Of a stretch of DNA of 64,000 bases, positions 31,809 to 41,191 are shown piece by piece. The notes under the pieces were generated by a model, which had not been told where the DNA came from, did not search any database, and worked only from the letters and a program-made list of their open reading frames with translations. Positions within the stretch are counted from its first letter, which is position 1. Each line of letters opens with the position of its first letter. This stretch comes from Streptomyces sp. CB02959 (GTDB lineage Bacteria > Actinomycetota > Actinomycetes > Streptomycetales > Streptomycetaceae), in assembly GCF_002803155.1 (NCBI RefSeq), contig NZ_NNBP01000013.1, positions 1-64,000 of the forward strand. The letters are read 5' to 3'. Position numbers and translations under genes: made by a program.

Positions 31809-32600
31809 CTACGACTGCGCGATGTACTGATGGATCGCCGGATCGCTGACCTTGGTGTACACCCCGGGATGCCGCGGCGCGGCACACCCCGTCCCCCACG
31901 ACGCGATGCCCGCCAGATGCCCGTCCACCACCAACGGACCGCCGCTGTCGCCCTGGCATGCGTCCTTGCGGCCCTCCTGGTAGCCGTAACACGTCATCCG
32001 CGGGGTGATGGAGGACGGTCCGTACGCCCCCTTGCAGTAGGTGTCGCTGAGCTTGGGCACGTCGACCCGCCGCAGCCGCTCCGGCAGCGCGCCGCCGTCG
32101 TGCGTCGCCCCCCAGCCGGTGACCGTCGCCGGTGTGCCCGCCGTGGGCTCCCTGCCCTCAGCCATCAACGGGACCGCCTGCACCCCGTCCCCGAATTTCA
32201 GCGGGGACGCCAGGACCAGCACCGCCACGTCGTAGTCGATCGTGGCGGCGTTGTACTTCGGGTGCCGCAGCACCCGCGCCACCGGTACGACCTGCCCACC
32301 CGACCCACGGGCGCTGCTGCCCGCCCGCACGCTCAGCGCGGCGGGCGGTGCCCCCACGGTGCAGTGGGCCGCGGTCACCACCGCATCGGCACGGATGATC
32401 GAAGCACCGCAGATGTGCCCTTCGCGGCTGCGCAGCGACACCTGCCACGGCACGTCCCGCACGTCCGCGTTCTTCCCGCCGACGATGCGGGTGTCCGGCA
32501 CCACCCGGCCCGCCATCGCGGTCGCCGGTGGCACCGCGGCCAGCACCGCACCGAACACCGCGGCCGCCGCCGCCCCACCCCGCAGCCATGACCGTGCCAT
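31809..32600 (-). CDS. Secreted trypsin-like serine protease (S1)
   Basis: 263 residues. The signal peptide is followed by a short propeptide ending at RIVGG (Arg38/Ile39), the trypsin activation site. The catalytic triad is His79 (TAAHC), Asp124 (DYDVAVL) and Ser219 (GDSGGP). Asp213, six residues before Ser, predicts Arg/Lys specificity, like SGT of S. griseus. Six Cys fit three disulfides. Arg31-32 and NADVRDVPW are typical. It should be active outside the cell. Confidence 0.93.
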   Translation of the reverse strand: MARSWLRGGAAAAAVFGAVLAAVPPATAMAGRVVPDTRIVGGKNADVRDVPWQVSLRSREGHICGASIIRADAVVTAAHCTVGAPPAALSVRAGSSARGSGGQVVPVARVLRHPKYNAATIDYDVAVLVLASPLKFGDGVQAVPLMAEGREPTAGTPATVTGWGATHDGGALPERLRRVDVPKLSDTYCKGAYGPSSITPRMTCYGYQEGRKDACQGDSGGPLVVDGHLAGIASWGTGCAAPRHPGVYTKVSDPAIHQYIAQS

Positions 32601-32913
32601 TCCGCCTCCCGCATCCGAATCGGCCCGGACCCCTCCTGGTCAGGCGATCCTCAAGGACACCGCGGCACACCGGGGGCGAAGAGCGAGCCCGTTCCATCGA
32701 ATTGGTGGTATTCGACGCGACGGAGTTTGAACCCGCACCGCCGCCGCGCACCGACCGGCCGGTCCGGTACCGGGCACCGCCGCGCACACCGGCCCACCCG
32801 AGACACGATCCGGCCCGGGCATCGAACACCGCGGCGAGGGCCCCGGAAGTGCGTACGCTGAGCCCGCTGCCTCACGATGGCCGGATCCTTTCGGTGTACG
32901 ACAGGAGCTCACG
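32601..32913. other. Divergent promoter region, 313 bp
   Basis: Between the protease (minus) and the KimA-like permease (plus). No obvious operator palindrome or riboswitch could be picked out by eye. Because KimA homologues can be under c-di-AMP control, this leader deserves a covariance-model check. Confidence 0.4.
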
Positions 32914-34875
32914 ATGGCCGCCTCCACCCCCGCCGGTGCCGGTTCCCGGTCCACGACGCGGCACCGCCTGCGCACCTGGATGCTGCAAGGGGTGGCCGAC
33001 ATGGGCAAACACCAGCGTGCGGAGCCGGAAACCGGCCACCACGGACAACGGTGGTGGCGCGTGATGTGCCTGACCGGCGTCGACTACTTCTCGACCCTCG
33101 GCTACCAGCCCGGCATCGCCGCCCTGGCCGCCGGGCTCCTCTCACCCGTCGCCACCCTCGTCCTCGTCGCCGTCACCCTCGCCGGCGCACTCCCGGTGTA
33201 CCGCCGCGTCGCCAGGGAGAGCCCGCACGGCCAGGGCTCCATCGCCATGCTGGAACGGCTGCTGTCCTTCTGGAAGGGCAAGCTGTTCGTCCTCACCCTC
33301 CTCGGCTTCGCCGCCACCGACTTCCTCATCACCATCACCCTGTCGGCCGCCGACGCCGCCACCCACCTCGTCGAGAACCCCCACGTCCACAGCGCGCTCC
33401 AGGGCCGGCAGATGATCGTCACGCTGATCCTGGTCGCGCTGCTCGGCGCGGTCTTCCTCAAGGGGTTCCTCGAAGCGATCGGGGTGGCCGTCGTCCTCGT
33501 GGGCACCTACCTCGCGCTCAACGCCGTCGTCGCGACCGTCGGTGTCTGGCACGTGGTCACCGCCGGCCACGTCGTCACCGACTGGACCCGGGCACTGACC
33601 ATCCAACACGGCAGCATTCCGGCCATGGTCGCGGTGGCCCTCCTCGTCTTCCCCAAACTCGCCCTCGGCCTCTCCGGATTCGAAACCGGCGTCGCGGTCA
33701 TGCCCCATATCGAAGGCGACCCCGACGACACCGAAGAACGCCCCACCGGACGGATCCGAGGCGCCAAGAAGCTGCTCACCACCGCCGCCGTCATCATGAG
33801 CGTCTTCCTCATCATCACCAGCTTCGTCACCACCCTCCTCATCCCGGCCCCCGCCTTCAAACCCGGCGGATCCGCCAACGGCCGCGCCCTCGCCTACCTC
33901 GCACACGAATACCTCGGCTCCGCCTTCGGCACCGTCTACGACGTCTCCACCATCGCCATCCTCTGGTTCGCCGGCGCCTCCGCCATGGCCGGCCTGCTCA
34001 ACCTGATGCCCCAGTACCTCCCGCGCTACGGCATGGCCCCCCACTGGGCCCGCGCCGTCCGCCCCATGGTGCTGGTCTTCACCGCCGTCGCCTTCCTGGT
34101 CACCTGGATCTTCGACGCCAACGTCGACGCCCAGGGCAGCGCCTACGCCACCGGTGTCCTCGTCCTCATCAGCTCCGCGGCCATCGCGGTGACCATCGCC
34201 GCCCGCCGCGCCGGGCAACGCGGCTGGGCCATCGGATTCGCGGTCATCTCGGTGGTGTTCCTCTACACCACCGTCACCAACGTCATCGAAAGGCCCGACG
34301 GGGTGAAGATCGGCGCCTGCTTCATCGCCGGCATCATCCTGCTCTCCTTCACCTCGCGGCTCGCCCGCGCCTTCGAACTGCGCGTCAGCGACGTCATCCT
34401 CGACGACACCGCCGCCCGCTTCGTCCGCGACATCGCCCAGCGCCGCATCCGCTTCATCGCCAACGAGCCCGACCAACGCGACCTCGCCGAATACCGCGAC
34501 AAGGCCCAGCAGATCCGCGCCGACAACGACATCCCCCCGGAAGACGACCTGGTGTTCGTCGAAGTCACCATCCGCGACCCCTCCGAATTCGAAAGCGAAC
34601 TCCACGTCCACGGCTACGTCATGCACGGCCGCTACCGCGTGCTGTGCCTGGAGAGCTCCACCGTCTCCAACGCCCTGGCCGCCCTGCTGCTCTACGTCCG
34701 CGACAGCACCGGCCAACGGCCGCACATCTACTTCGAGTGGACCGAGGGCAACCCCTTCGCGCAGTTCCTCCGCTTCTTCCTCTTCGGCCAGGGCGAGGTC
34801 GCCCCCGTCACCCGGGAAGTGCTGCGCGAGGCCGAACCGGACCGCAGCCGACGACCCCGCGTCCACGTCGGCTGA
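32914..34875 (+). CDS. APC-superfamily permease, KimA-like potassium importer
   Basis: 653 residues. About twelve hydrophobic segments (about 50-480) are followed by a ~150-residue cytosolic domain. The unwound first helix contains GVDYFSTLGYQPGIAALA, the pattern of KimA-like proteins rather than amino-acid carriers; later helices contain LSAADAAT and LGLSGFETGVAVMP. KimA-type proteins import K+ with protons and are inhibited by c-di-AMP through the C-terminal domain. ATG 32914 has AGGAG six bases upstream. It converges on a KdpB gene, which supports a K+ role. Confidence 0.75.
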   Translation: MAASTPAGAGSRSTTRHRLRTWMLQGVADMGKHQRAEPETGHHGQRWWRVMCLTGVDYFSTLGYQPGIAALAAGLLSPVATLVLVAVTLAGALPVYRRVARESPHGQGSIAMLERLLSFWKGKLFVLTLLGFAATDFLITITLSAADAATHLVENPHVHSALQGRQMIVTLILVALLGAVFLKGFLEAIGVAVVLVGTYLALNAVVATVGVWHVVTAGHVVTDWTRALTIQHGSIPAMVAVALLVFPKLALGLSGFETGVAVMPHIEGDPDDTEERPTGRIRGAKKLLTTAAVIMSVFLIITSFVTTLLIPAPAFKPGGSANGRALAYLAHEYLGSAFGTVYDVSTIAILWFAGASAMAGLLNLMPQYLPRYGMAPHWARAVRPMVLVFTAVAFLVTWIFDANVDAQGSAYATGVLVLISSAAIAVTIAARRAGQRGWAIGFAVISVVFLYTTVTNVIERPDGVKIGACFIAGIILLSFTSRLARAFELRVSDVILDDTAARFVRDIAQRRIRFIANEPDQRDLAEYRDKAQQIRADNDIPPEDDLVFVEVTIRDPSEFESELHVHGYVMHGRYRVLCLESSTVSNALAALLLYVRDSTGQRPHIYFEWTEGNPFAQFLRFFLFGQGEVAPVTREVLREAEPDRSRRPRVHVG

Positions 34876-34893
34876 ACACCGGACCCGCCGCCG

Positions 34894-37158
34894 TCACCCC
34901 AGTCCCGGAATCCCCGAGATCACCAGATCGATCAGCTTGATGCCGACGAACGGCGCCACCAGACCGCCCAGCCCGAAGAACGCCAGATTCCGGCGCAACA
35001 GGTCATGCGCCGAAGCCGGCCGGTACCGCACCCCGCGCAGCGCCAGCGGAATCAGCGCCACGATCACCAGCGCATTGAAAATGATCGCCGAGGTGATCGC
35101 CGACGTCGGACTGTGCAGCTCCATCACATTCAGCGCGGACAGCCCCGGATACACCCCCGTGAACATCGCCGGAATGATCGCGAAGTACTTGGCCACGTCG
35201 TTGGTGATCGAAAACGTCGTCAACGCGCCCCGGGTGATGAGGAGTTGCTTGCCCACCTCGACGATCTCGATCAACTTGGTCGGGTTGGAATCGAGATCGA
35301 CCATGTTCCCGGCCTCCTTCGCGGCGGACGTACCGGTGTTCATCGCCACCCCGACGTCCGCCTGCGCCAGCGCCGGCGCGTCATTGGTCCCGTCACCGGT
35401 CATCGCCACCAGCCGGCCGCCCGCCTGCTCCCGGACGATCAACGCGAGCTTGTCCTCCGGCGTGGCCTCCGCCAGACAGTCGTCCACCCCGGCCTCCCGC
35501 GCGATCGCCGCGGCCGTCAGCGGATTGTCGCCCGTGACCATCACCGTCCGGATGCCCATCCGGCGCAACTCGGCGAACCGCTCCCGGATCCCCTCCTTCA
35601 CCACGTCCTTGAGATGCACCACCCCCAGCACCCGCGGCCCCTGCCGATCGTCCACCGCGACCAGCAGCGGCGTCCCGCCGGACGAACTGATCGCATCGCT
35701 GAACAACCGTGCCTGCGCCGGCACTTCACCACCCCGCTGCGCCACCCACTCGATGATCTGCGCGGCCGCCCCCTTGCGGAGCACCACCTCGCCCGGATAC
35801 TCCGAAGGCCGCCCCGCCCCGCCTGCGACACCGGCCGCCCCGCCCGTGGCCCCACCCGCCGACCCGGCACCCTCCGACCAGCGCAGATCCACCCCGCTCA
35901 GCCGCGTCCGCGCACTGAACGCCACGTACCGGACGAACGACAGCTCCTTCTCGTCCGGCGCCCGCAGCCCGTACTTCTCCCGGGCCAGCGCCACCACGGA
36001 ACGCCCCTCCGGCGTCCCGTCCGCCAACGACGACAGCGCCGCGGCATCCGCCAGCGCCAGCTCGTCCAGCCCCGGCAACGGCACGAACGCCACCGCCTCC
36101 CGGTGACCGAGCGTAATGGTCCCCGTCTTGTCGAGCAGCAGCGTGTTGATGTCCCCCGCGGCCTCCACCGCGCGCCCGGACATGGCGACCACGTTGCGCT
36201 GCACCAGGCGGTCCATCCCGGCGATCCCGATCGCCGACAGCAGCGCCCCGATCGTCGTCGGGATCAGCGTCACCAGCAGCGCCACCAGCACCGCCGTCTG
36301 CTGCGCCGCCCCCGCATACGTCGCCATCGGCTGCAGCGCGACGACCACCAGGATGAAGATGATGGTCAGCGCCGCCAGCAGGATGTGCAGCGCGATCTCG
36401 TTCGGCGTCCGCTGCCGTGCCGCCCCTTCCACCAGCGTGATCATGCGGTCCAGGAAGGAATGCCCGGCCCGTGAGGTGATCCGTACGACGATCCGGTCCG
36501 AGAGCACCGTCGTCCCGCCCGTCACACCGGACCGGTCGCCGCCCGCCTCACGGAGCACCGGCGCCGACTCCCCGGTCACCGCCGACTCGTCGACACTCGC
36601 CACCCCCTCGACCACCTCGCCGTCCGCGGGGACCGTCTCACCGGCCGCCACCAGCACGAAGTCGAACGGCCGAAGATCGGACGCCGGAACCGTCTCGGTG
36701 ACGGCACTGTCCAGGTGGACGCCCACCCGCCAGTTGTCCCGCAGCAGCCGGGCCGTGAGATCCGTCCGGGCCCGCCGCAGCGACGCCGCCTGCGCCCGGC
36801 CCCGGCCCTCCGCGACCGCCTCCGCGAGCTGCGCGAACAGCACCGTCAGCCACAGCCAGCCGCTGATCACCCAGCTGAACACCGACGGATGCAGCACCGC
36901 GGACAACGTGGTCAGCAGCGAACCGCAGGCCACGACGAAGAGCACCGGATTCGCGGCCAGCGCCCGCGGATGGAGCTTGCGCAACGCCTCCGGCAAGGCC
37001 GTCAGCAGCACCCGCGGATCGAACAGCCCGGCCGGCGCCCGCCGTCGCCGCCCGCGGTGGCCCCCGCCGCCGGACACGCCCCGGGCGGGGACCCCGCCCG
37101 CGCCGGGCGCCGGAGCCGCCGGCGGGGTGGTGGGAACACGGGACGGGGCAGCAGGCAT
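34894..37158 (-). CDS. kdpB: Potassium-transporting ATPase subunit B (orphan KdpB)
   Basis: 754 residues with all P-type ATPase motifs: TGES (phosphatase loop), DKTGTITLG with the phosphorylated Asp, KGAAAQII (nucleotide site), MVTGDNPLTAAA and MTGDGTNDAPALAQADVGVAMN. The SITNDVAKYFAIIPAMF helix is KdpB-specific. Length exceeds the usual ~700 because of a 45-residue Pro/Gly/Arg N-terminus and a Gly/Ala insert in the N domain (GAGSAGGATGGAAG). kdpA and kdpC are absent on both sides, so transport as a Kdp complex needs partners elsewhere. ATG 37158 is chosen; ATG 37233 is possible. Confidence 0.9.
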   Translation of the reverse strand: MPAAPSRVPTTPPAAPAPGAGGVPARGVSGGGGHRGRRRRAPAGLFDPRVLLTALPEALRKLHPRALAANPVLFVVACGSLLTTLSAVLHPSVFSWVISGWLWLTVLFAQLAEAVAEGRGRAQAASLRRARTDLTARLLRDNWRVGVHLDSAVTETVPASDLRPFDFVLVAAGETVPADGEVVEGVASVDESAVTGESAPVLREAGGDRSGVTGGTTVLSDRIVVRITSRAGHSFLDRMITLVEGAARQRTPNEIALHILLAALTIIFILVVVALQPMATYAGAAQQTAVLVALLVTLIPTTIGALLSAIGIAGMDRLVQRNVVAMSGRAVEAAGDINTLLLDKTGTITLGHREAVAFVPLPGLDELALADAAALSSLADGTPEGRSVVALAREKYGLRAPDEKELSFVRYVAFSARTRLSGVDLRWSEGAGSAGGATGGAAGVAGGAGRPSEYPGEVVLRKGAAAQIIEWVAQRGGEVPAQARLFSDAISSSGGTPLLVAVDDRQGPRVLGVVHLKDVVKEGIRERFAELRRMGIRTVMVTGDNPLTAAAIAREAGVDDCLAEATPEDKLALIVREQAGGRLVAMTGDGTNDAPALAQADVGVAMNTGTSAAKEAGNMVDLDSNPTKLIEIVEVGKQLLITRGALTTFSITNDVAKYFAIIPAMFTGVYPGLSALNVMELHSPTSAITSAIIFNALVIVALIPLALRGVRYRPASAHDLLRRNLAFFGLGGLVAPFVGIKLIDLVISGIPGLG

Positions 37159-37518
37159 GCGAATGCTTTCTGGACGAGCGGGCACGGGGAAGAGGCCGCG
37201 GAGACGCCGGACCGGGACCTGCGCATGAGGCATCAGACGGCCTTTGACCTGCGCATCCGCCGTCCATGACCGTCTCCCGGCCGGAACCGAATCTAGGGCC
37301 TCGCCCACCGGCGCAGGCCCGGCCCCGAACGGAATTTGCGGCTCTCTTACGGCCCTGGCCACGGCTTGCCATCAGCGGCACCCGGACCGGCCCTCGGACG
37401 GGCTCCCGGACTGGTCTCCGGACCGGTTCCGCCCACCAGGCGGACGGGCGGCACGGGGTCGCCCGGAGGTAGCCTGAATCCACTGCTCCTGCTCGTCCCC
37501 GAGCGCAGGGGAGGAACG
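37159..37518. other. Divergent promoter region, 360 bp
   Basis: Between kdpB (minus) and GH15 (plus). It holds a short imperfect repeat of CGGAC/CCGGACCGG units at 37379-37432 and two copies of GACCTGCGCAT (37216-37226 and 37246-37256). No gene recognised. Confidence 0.45.
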
Positions 37519-39381
37519 ATGACGACGCCCACGCGGCCCATGGCGGCACCAACCCCGAGCCTCCGCCCCAGCAGAGCCGACGCCCCGCGTTACGTCCCCA
37601 TCGCCGAACACGGCCTGATCGGCGATATGCGCACCGCCGCCCTCGTCGGCACCAACGGCACCATCGACTGGTACTGCTGCACCCGCTTCGACGCCCCCAG
37701 TGTCTTCGCCGCGATCCTGGACGCCGACCGCGGCGGGGCCTTCGAACTCGGCCCGGACGTACCGGCCCGCACCAAGCAGTTCTACTTCCCCGACACCAAC
37801 ATCCTGATCACCCGCTTCTTCGCGGACAAGGGCGTCGGCGAGGTCCAGGACTTCATGCCGATCGTCGGCGACCCCCGCGAGGCGAGCCGGCACCGGCTGA
37901 TCCGCCGGGTGCTGTGCGTCCGCGGCTCCCTCCCGTTCTCCGTACGCGTGGCACCCCGCTTCGACTACGGCCGGCAATCGCACACCGTCCGCACCCACCA
38001 CAGCGGCGTGACCGTCTTCGACTCCCCGGAGCTCTCCCTCGCCCTCACCTCCAGCGTGCCCGTCGCACCGGACGGACCGGACGCCCGCGCCTCCTTCACC
38101 CTCGCCGAGGGCGAAGCCGCCGTCTTCGCCCTCGACCGCATCGGCGACGGCATCGAGCCCAGGTTCTGCGCGGTCCGGGAGGCCGAGCAACTCTTCGGCG
38201 CCACCGTGCGCTACTGGCGCAGCTGGCTCGCCCGTTCCCGCTACCGCGGACGCTGGCGGGAGATGGTGCACCGCTCCGCGCTCACCCTCAAACTGCTCAC
38301 CTACGCACCGACCGGCGCCATCGTCGCCGCCCCCACCACCAGCCTGCCCGAGCAGATCGGCGGCGAGCGCAACTGGGACTACCGCTATGCCTGGGTCCGG
38401 GACGCCGCCTTCTGCATCTACGCCCTGCTCCGCCTCGGCTTCACCGAGGAGGCGGAGTCCTTCGTGCACTTCCTGTCCACGAAGGTCTGTCCGAAGGACT
38501 GTGCGCACGGCCCGCTCCAGATCATGTACGGCATCGACGGCCGCAGCGAACTCCCCGAAGTCGAACTCCCGCACCTGGAAGGCCACTTGGGGTCCGCGCC
38601 GGTCCGTATCGGCAACGCCGCCGTCAGTCAGCTCCAACTCGACATCTACGGTGCCCTCATCGACTCCCTCTATCTCTACGACAAATGGGGGCAGCCGCTC
38701 TCCAGTGAGCACTGGGACACCGTCTGCGGCCTGGTGAACTGGGTGTGTGACAACTGGGACCAGCCGGACGAGGGCATCTGGGAGACGCGCGGCAAGATCC
38801 AGAACTTCCTCTATTCACAGCTGATGTGCTGGGTGGCCATCGAACGGGCCATGCGGATCGCCCGCCACCGCGGTCTGCCCGCGGACATGCCCCACTGGTC
38901 CCAGGCGCGCGACGCGATCTACCGGCGCATCATGGAGCGCGGCTGGTCCACCGAACTCCAGGCGTTCGTCCAGTACGAAGGCGCCGACGTCCTGGACGCC
39001 TCGGTCCTGATGATGCCGCTGGCCAAATTCATCTCGCCGACCGACCCGAAGTGGCTCTCCACCCTGGACGTGCTCGGCGAAGAACTGGTCTCCGACTCCC
39101 TCGTCTACCGCTACGACCCCAAGAACAGCCCCGACGGGCTCCGCGGCGAGGAAGGCACCTTCTCGATCTGCTCGTTCTGGTACGTGGAGGCGCTCTCCCG
39201 CGCCGGCCGGGTGGACGAGGCCCGGCTCGCCTTCGAGAAGATGCTCACCTACGCCAACCACGTCGGCCTCTACGCCGAAGAGATCGGCTACACCGGCGAA
39301 CAGATCGGCAACTTCCCCCAGGCGTTCACCCACCTCGCCCTGATCAGTGCGGCGTTCAACCTGGACCGGGCCCTCGGCTGA
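37519..39381 (+). CDS. Glycoside hydrolase family 15 protein (glucoamylase/trehalase-like)
   Basis: 620 residues. The N-terminal super-sandwich domain is about 25-260, and the (alpha/alpha)6 barrel about 270-615. GLIGDMRTAALVGTNGTIDWYC and NWDYRYAWVRDAAF are family landmarks; the catalytic acid/base region is GEEGTFSICSFW, and YAEEIGYTGEQIGNFPQAFTHL closes the barrel. It is cytosolic (no signal). In actinobacteria such proteins act as trehalases or glucoamylases. GGGGAGGAACG precedes ATG 37519. Confidence 0.9.
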   Translation: MTTPTRPMAAPTPSLRPSRADAPRYVPIAEHGLIGDMRTAALVGTNGTIDWYCCTRFDAPSVFAAILDADRGGAFELGPDVPARTKQFYFPDTNILITRFFADKGVGEVQDFMPIVGDPREASRHRLIRRVLCVRGSLPFSVRVAPRFDYGRQSHTVRTHHSGVTVFDSPELSLALTSSVPVAPDGPDARASFTLAEGEAAVFALDRIGDGIEPRFCAVREAEQLFGATVRYWRSWLARSRYRGRWREMVHRSALTLKLLTYAPTGAIVAAPTTSLPEQIGGERNWDYRYAWVRDAAFCIYALLRLGFTEEAESFVHFLSTKVCPKDCAHGPLQIMYGIDGRSELPEVELPHLEGHLGSAPVRIGNAAVSQLQLDIYGALIDSLYLYDKWGQPLSSEHWDTVCGLVNWVCDNWDQPDEGIWETRGKIQNFLYSQLMCWVAIERAMRIARHRGLPADMPHWSQARDAIYRRIMERGWSTELQAFVQYEGADVLDASVLMMPLAKFISPTDPKWLSTLDVLGEELVSDSLVYRYDPKNSPDGLRGEEGTFSICSFWYVEALSRAGRVDEARLAFEKMLTYANHVGLYAEEIGYTGEQIGNFPQAFTHLALISAAFNLDRALG

Positions 39382-39516
39382 CACGACCGGCAGACCCGGG
39401 ACGGGGACGGAGGCGGGGGCGAAGGCGGCGGCGGTGACGGGATGGGCGTGCGCCCAGGTGGTCGGCCGCCGAGCCGTGCCGCGCCACCCCGGTCACCCTG
39501 CCTCACACCTCGCGCC

Positions 39517-40176
39517 TCACGCCTCGATCGCCGTCCCGCACCCCGTCCGGCGAGCGGTCCCGATGATCGAGGGGGAAGCCGGGTTCGGTCTGCCGTTGGG
39601 ACGGAAGTCGAAGCGGCGCACGGTCTCGATCGTGAAACCCGCCCTGCGGATGGCGGCTTCGGTGTCCCGCGTGAGATTGCACCCTCCACCGGCCAGTCGC
39701 CACAGCGGGTTGAGAATCCGCTGCCGCCGGTGGGCGCCTGGTTGCTGCGCCCGGACGTGTTCGTAGAAGCGCAGTTCACCGCTCGGTTTGAGGACCCGCC
39801 GGGCTTCCGCGAGCGCGGCGGGTACGTCCGCGATGGTGCACAGGACCAGCGAGAACACCGCCACGTCCATGCTTGCGTCGGCGAGCGGCAGCCGCTCGGC
39901 CCGGCCGGGCAGCACCTCCACGGGTACGGTCGCCTGCGACGCGGCCCGTACGGCGTGGTCCCGGAGCCGGGGCTCGGGCTCGACCGCGACGATCCGTGCC
40001 ACCTCCGGCGGATAGTGCCGGAAGTTCGCTCCGGTGCCCGCCCCGATCTCCACCACGCTGCCGCGGATCCCCGACAGCAACTCCCGGCGGTGGTCCAGCG
40101 AACCGTGTGCGTCCGCATAGGCACTGATGCGTGGATAGAGGCGTGCGAAGAGGGGGTGTGAAACGTTGTCCGCCAT
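39517..40176 (-). CDS. Class I SAM-dependent methyltransferase (UbiE/Methyltransf_11-like)
   Basis: 219 residues. VVEIGAGTGANFRHY is motif I, AVEPEPRLRDHA the acidic strand, ERLPLADASMDVAVFSLVLCT motif II, and LKPSGELRFYEHVR motif III. Sequence order fits small phospholipid- or metabolite-type methyltransferases. ATG 40176 with GGGGAG upstream; the 26 extra residues of the longer frame are low complexity. Substrate unknown. Confidence 0.88.
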   Translation of the reverse strand: MADNVSHPLFARLYPRISAYADAHGSLDHRRELLSGIRGSVVEIGAGTGANFRHYPPEVARIVAVEPEPRLRDHAVRAASQATVPVEVLPGRAERLPLADASMDVAVFSLVLCTIADVPAALAEARRVLKPSGELRFYEHVRAQQPGAHRRQRILNPLWRLAGGGCNLTRDTEAAIRRAGFTIETVRRFDFRPNGRPNPASPSIIGTARRTGCGTAIEA

Positions 40177-40319
40177 GCCGGGCTCCCCGTGGGTGTGTGG
40201 GGCGTGGGTGGAGGAAGGCGTCCGCCGCCGGTCGCTGTCACCTCCTCTGCTCATGGTCGTTTCCCGCCCCTGGGTTGATTGGCGGGGGGAATGCCACCGT
40301 CAGGTACGCGTTTGCCTCG

Positions 40320-41057
40320 TCAGTCGTCGCCGGGGAGCAGGTGCTGGTTGACCTGCCGGAACGCCCAGGTGCCGTTGGTGTGGGTGAACACCCACACCAG
40401 GTCGAAGCGGTCGGGCCACTCGTCGGGGACGTCGGTGTCGGACGCGCCGAGCGCGGAGACGATGTCGGGGATGCGGCTGTGCTCCCAGCAGATCAGCACG
40501 GGCCCGGTGGCGGAGAGGGCGGCCTTCGCGAGGTTGCCCTCCTCGGACTCGGCGTAGTCGGTGTCGACCTTCAGGCCCATGTGACGGGCGAGCGGGGTGA
40601 CGGTCTGTCGCATCCGGTGCGCGCCGGCGTTCGGGCCCTGGTCGGTTGCGGCGTAGATCGTGCGCGGGCGCTGGATGCCGGCCGGGAGCGGCTTTCCGGC
40701 GGGCGGGTCGAAGAGCTTGGGCAGCGCGTTGGCCCGGTCCCAGCCGCGCTGGGTGAGCGACTTGTGGTCCTCGTGGCCGTGTTCGTCGATACCGGGGTGG
40801 TGCTTGTCGGGCTTCTCGCCGTGCCGAATGATCATGATCACGGTGGAGTTCCCGGGGGTGGCCTTCCCGGCGCCGTGTGGGCTGAGGGCGGCGGCAGCCC
40901 CCTTGTGGCCACCGCAGGCCGCGAGCACCGCCGGGGCTGCCGCGGCCAGGCCCGCCAGCACCCATCGGCGCCCCACCAAGGGGCGGTCGGCGGCGGAGGA
41001 CGCGGCGGCGGATGCGGGGATGGGTGACATGTCGTCGGATGACCGGGAGTGCGGCAT
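40320..41057 (-). CDS. Secreted/lipoprotein histidine phosphatase family protein
   Basis: 245 residues. A basic N-terminus with GRRWVLAGLAAAAPAVLAACGG gives a lipobox (LAAC, Cys48); the RR at 30-31 is followed by a hydrophobic stretch, so Tat export of a lipoprotein is possible. The catalytic motif is MIIRHGEKP (75-83), the second His is in ICWEHSRI, and the middle RMRQTVTP supplies Arg. It probably hydrolyses phosphoesters outside the membrane. A GAAGGAG site precedes ATG 41057. Confidence 0.88.
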   Translation of the reverse strand: MPHSRSSDDMSPIPASAAASSAADRPLVGRRWVLAGLAAAAPAVLAACGGHKGAAAALSPHGAGKATPGNSTVIMIIRHGEKPDKHHPGIDEHGHEDHKSLTQRGWDRANALPKLFDPPAGKPLPAGIQRPRTIYAATDQGPNAGAHRMRQTVTPLARHMGLKVDTDYAESEEGNLAKAALSATGPVLICWEHSRIPDIVSALGASDTDVPDEWPDRFDLVWVFTHTNGTWAFRQVNQHLLPGDD

Positions 41058-41191
41058 GTGCACAGTCTCCTTCGTGCAGTAGAAGGGTGGGGGGTGGTGC
41101 TGCGGCAGTAGAGCACGCCTCTGTGAGGATGCCCGCCCGGCGGCGCCGTCAAGGTGCAGATGGGTGGAGGGGTGAGGTGTGCGGGGTGGCG

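Noticed and set aside
33142..34866. 574-codon minus-strand frame opposite the KimA-like permease
   Set aside because: Very Glu/Asp/Gly-rich translation typical of the antisense of a hydrophobic high-GC gene.
34937..37362. Long plus-strand open frames opposite kdpB (for example 34937-36106 and 35005-36474)
   Set aside because: They are antisense shadows of a clearly coding P-type ATPase gene, with low-complexity Arg/Ala/Pro sequence.
37340..37440. Repeated CGGAC units as a CRISPR or iteron array
   Set aside because: The units are short, irregular and without constant spacers; they look like simple GC-rich sequence.
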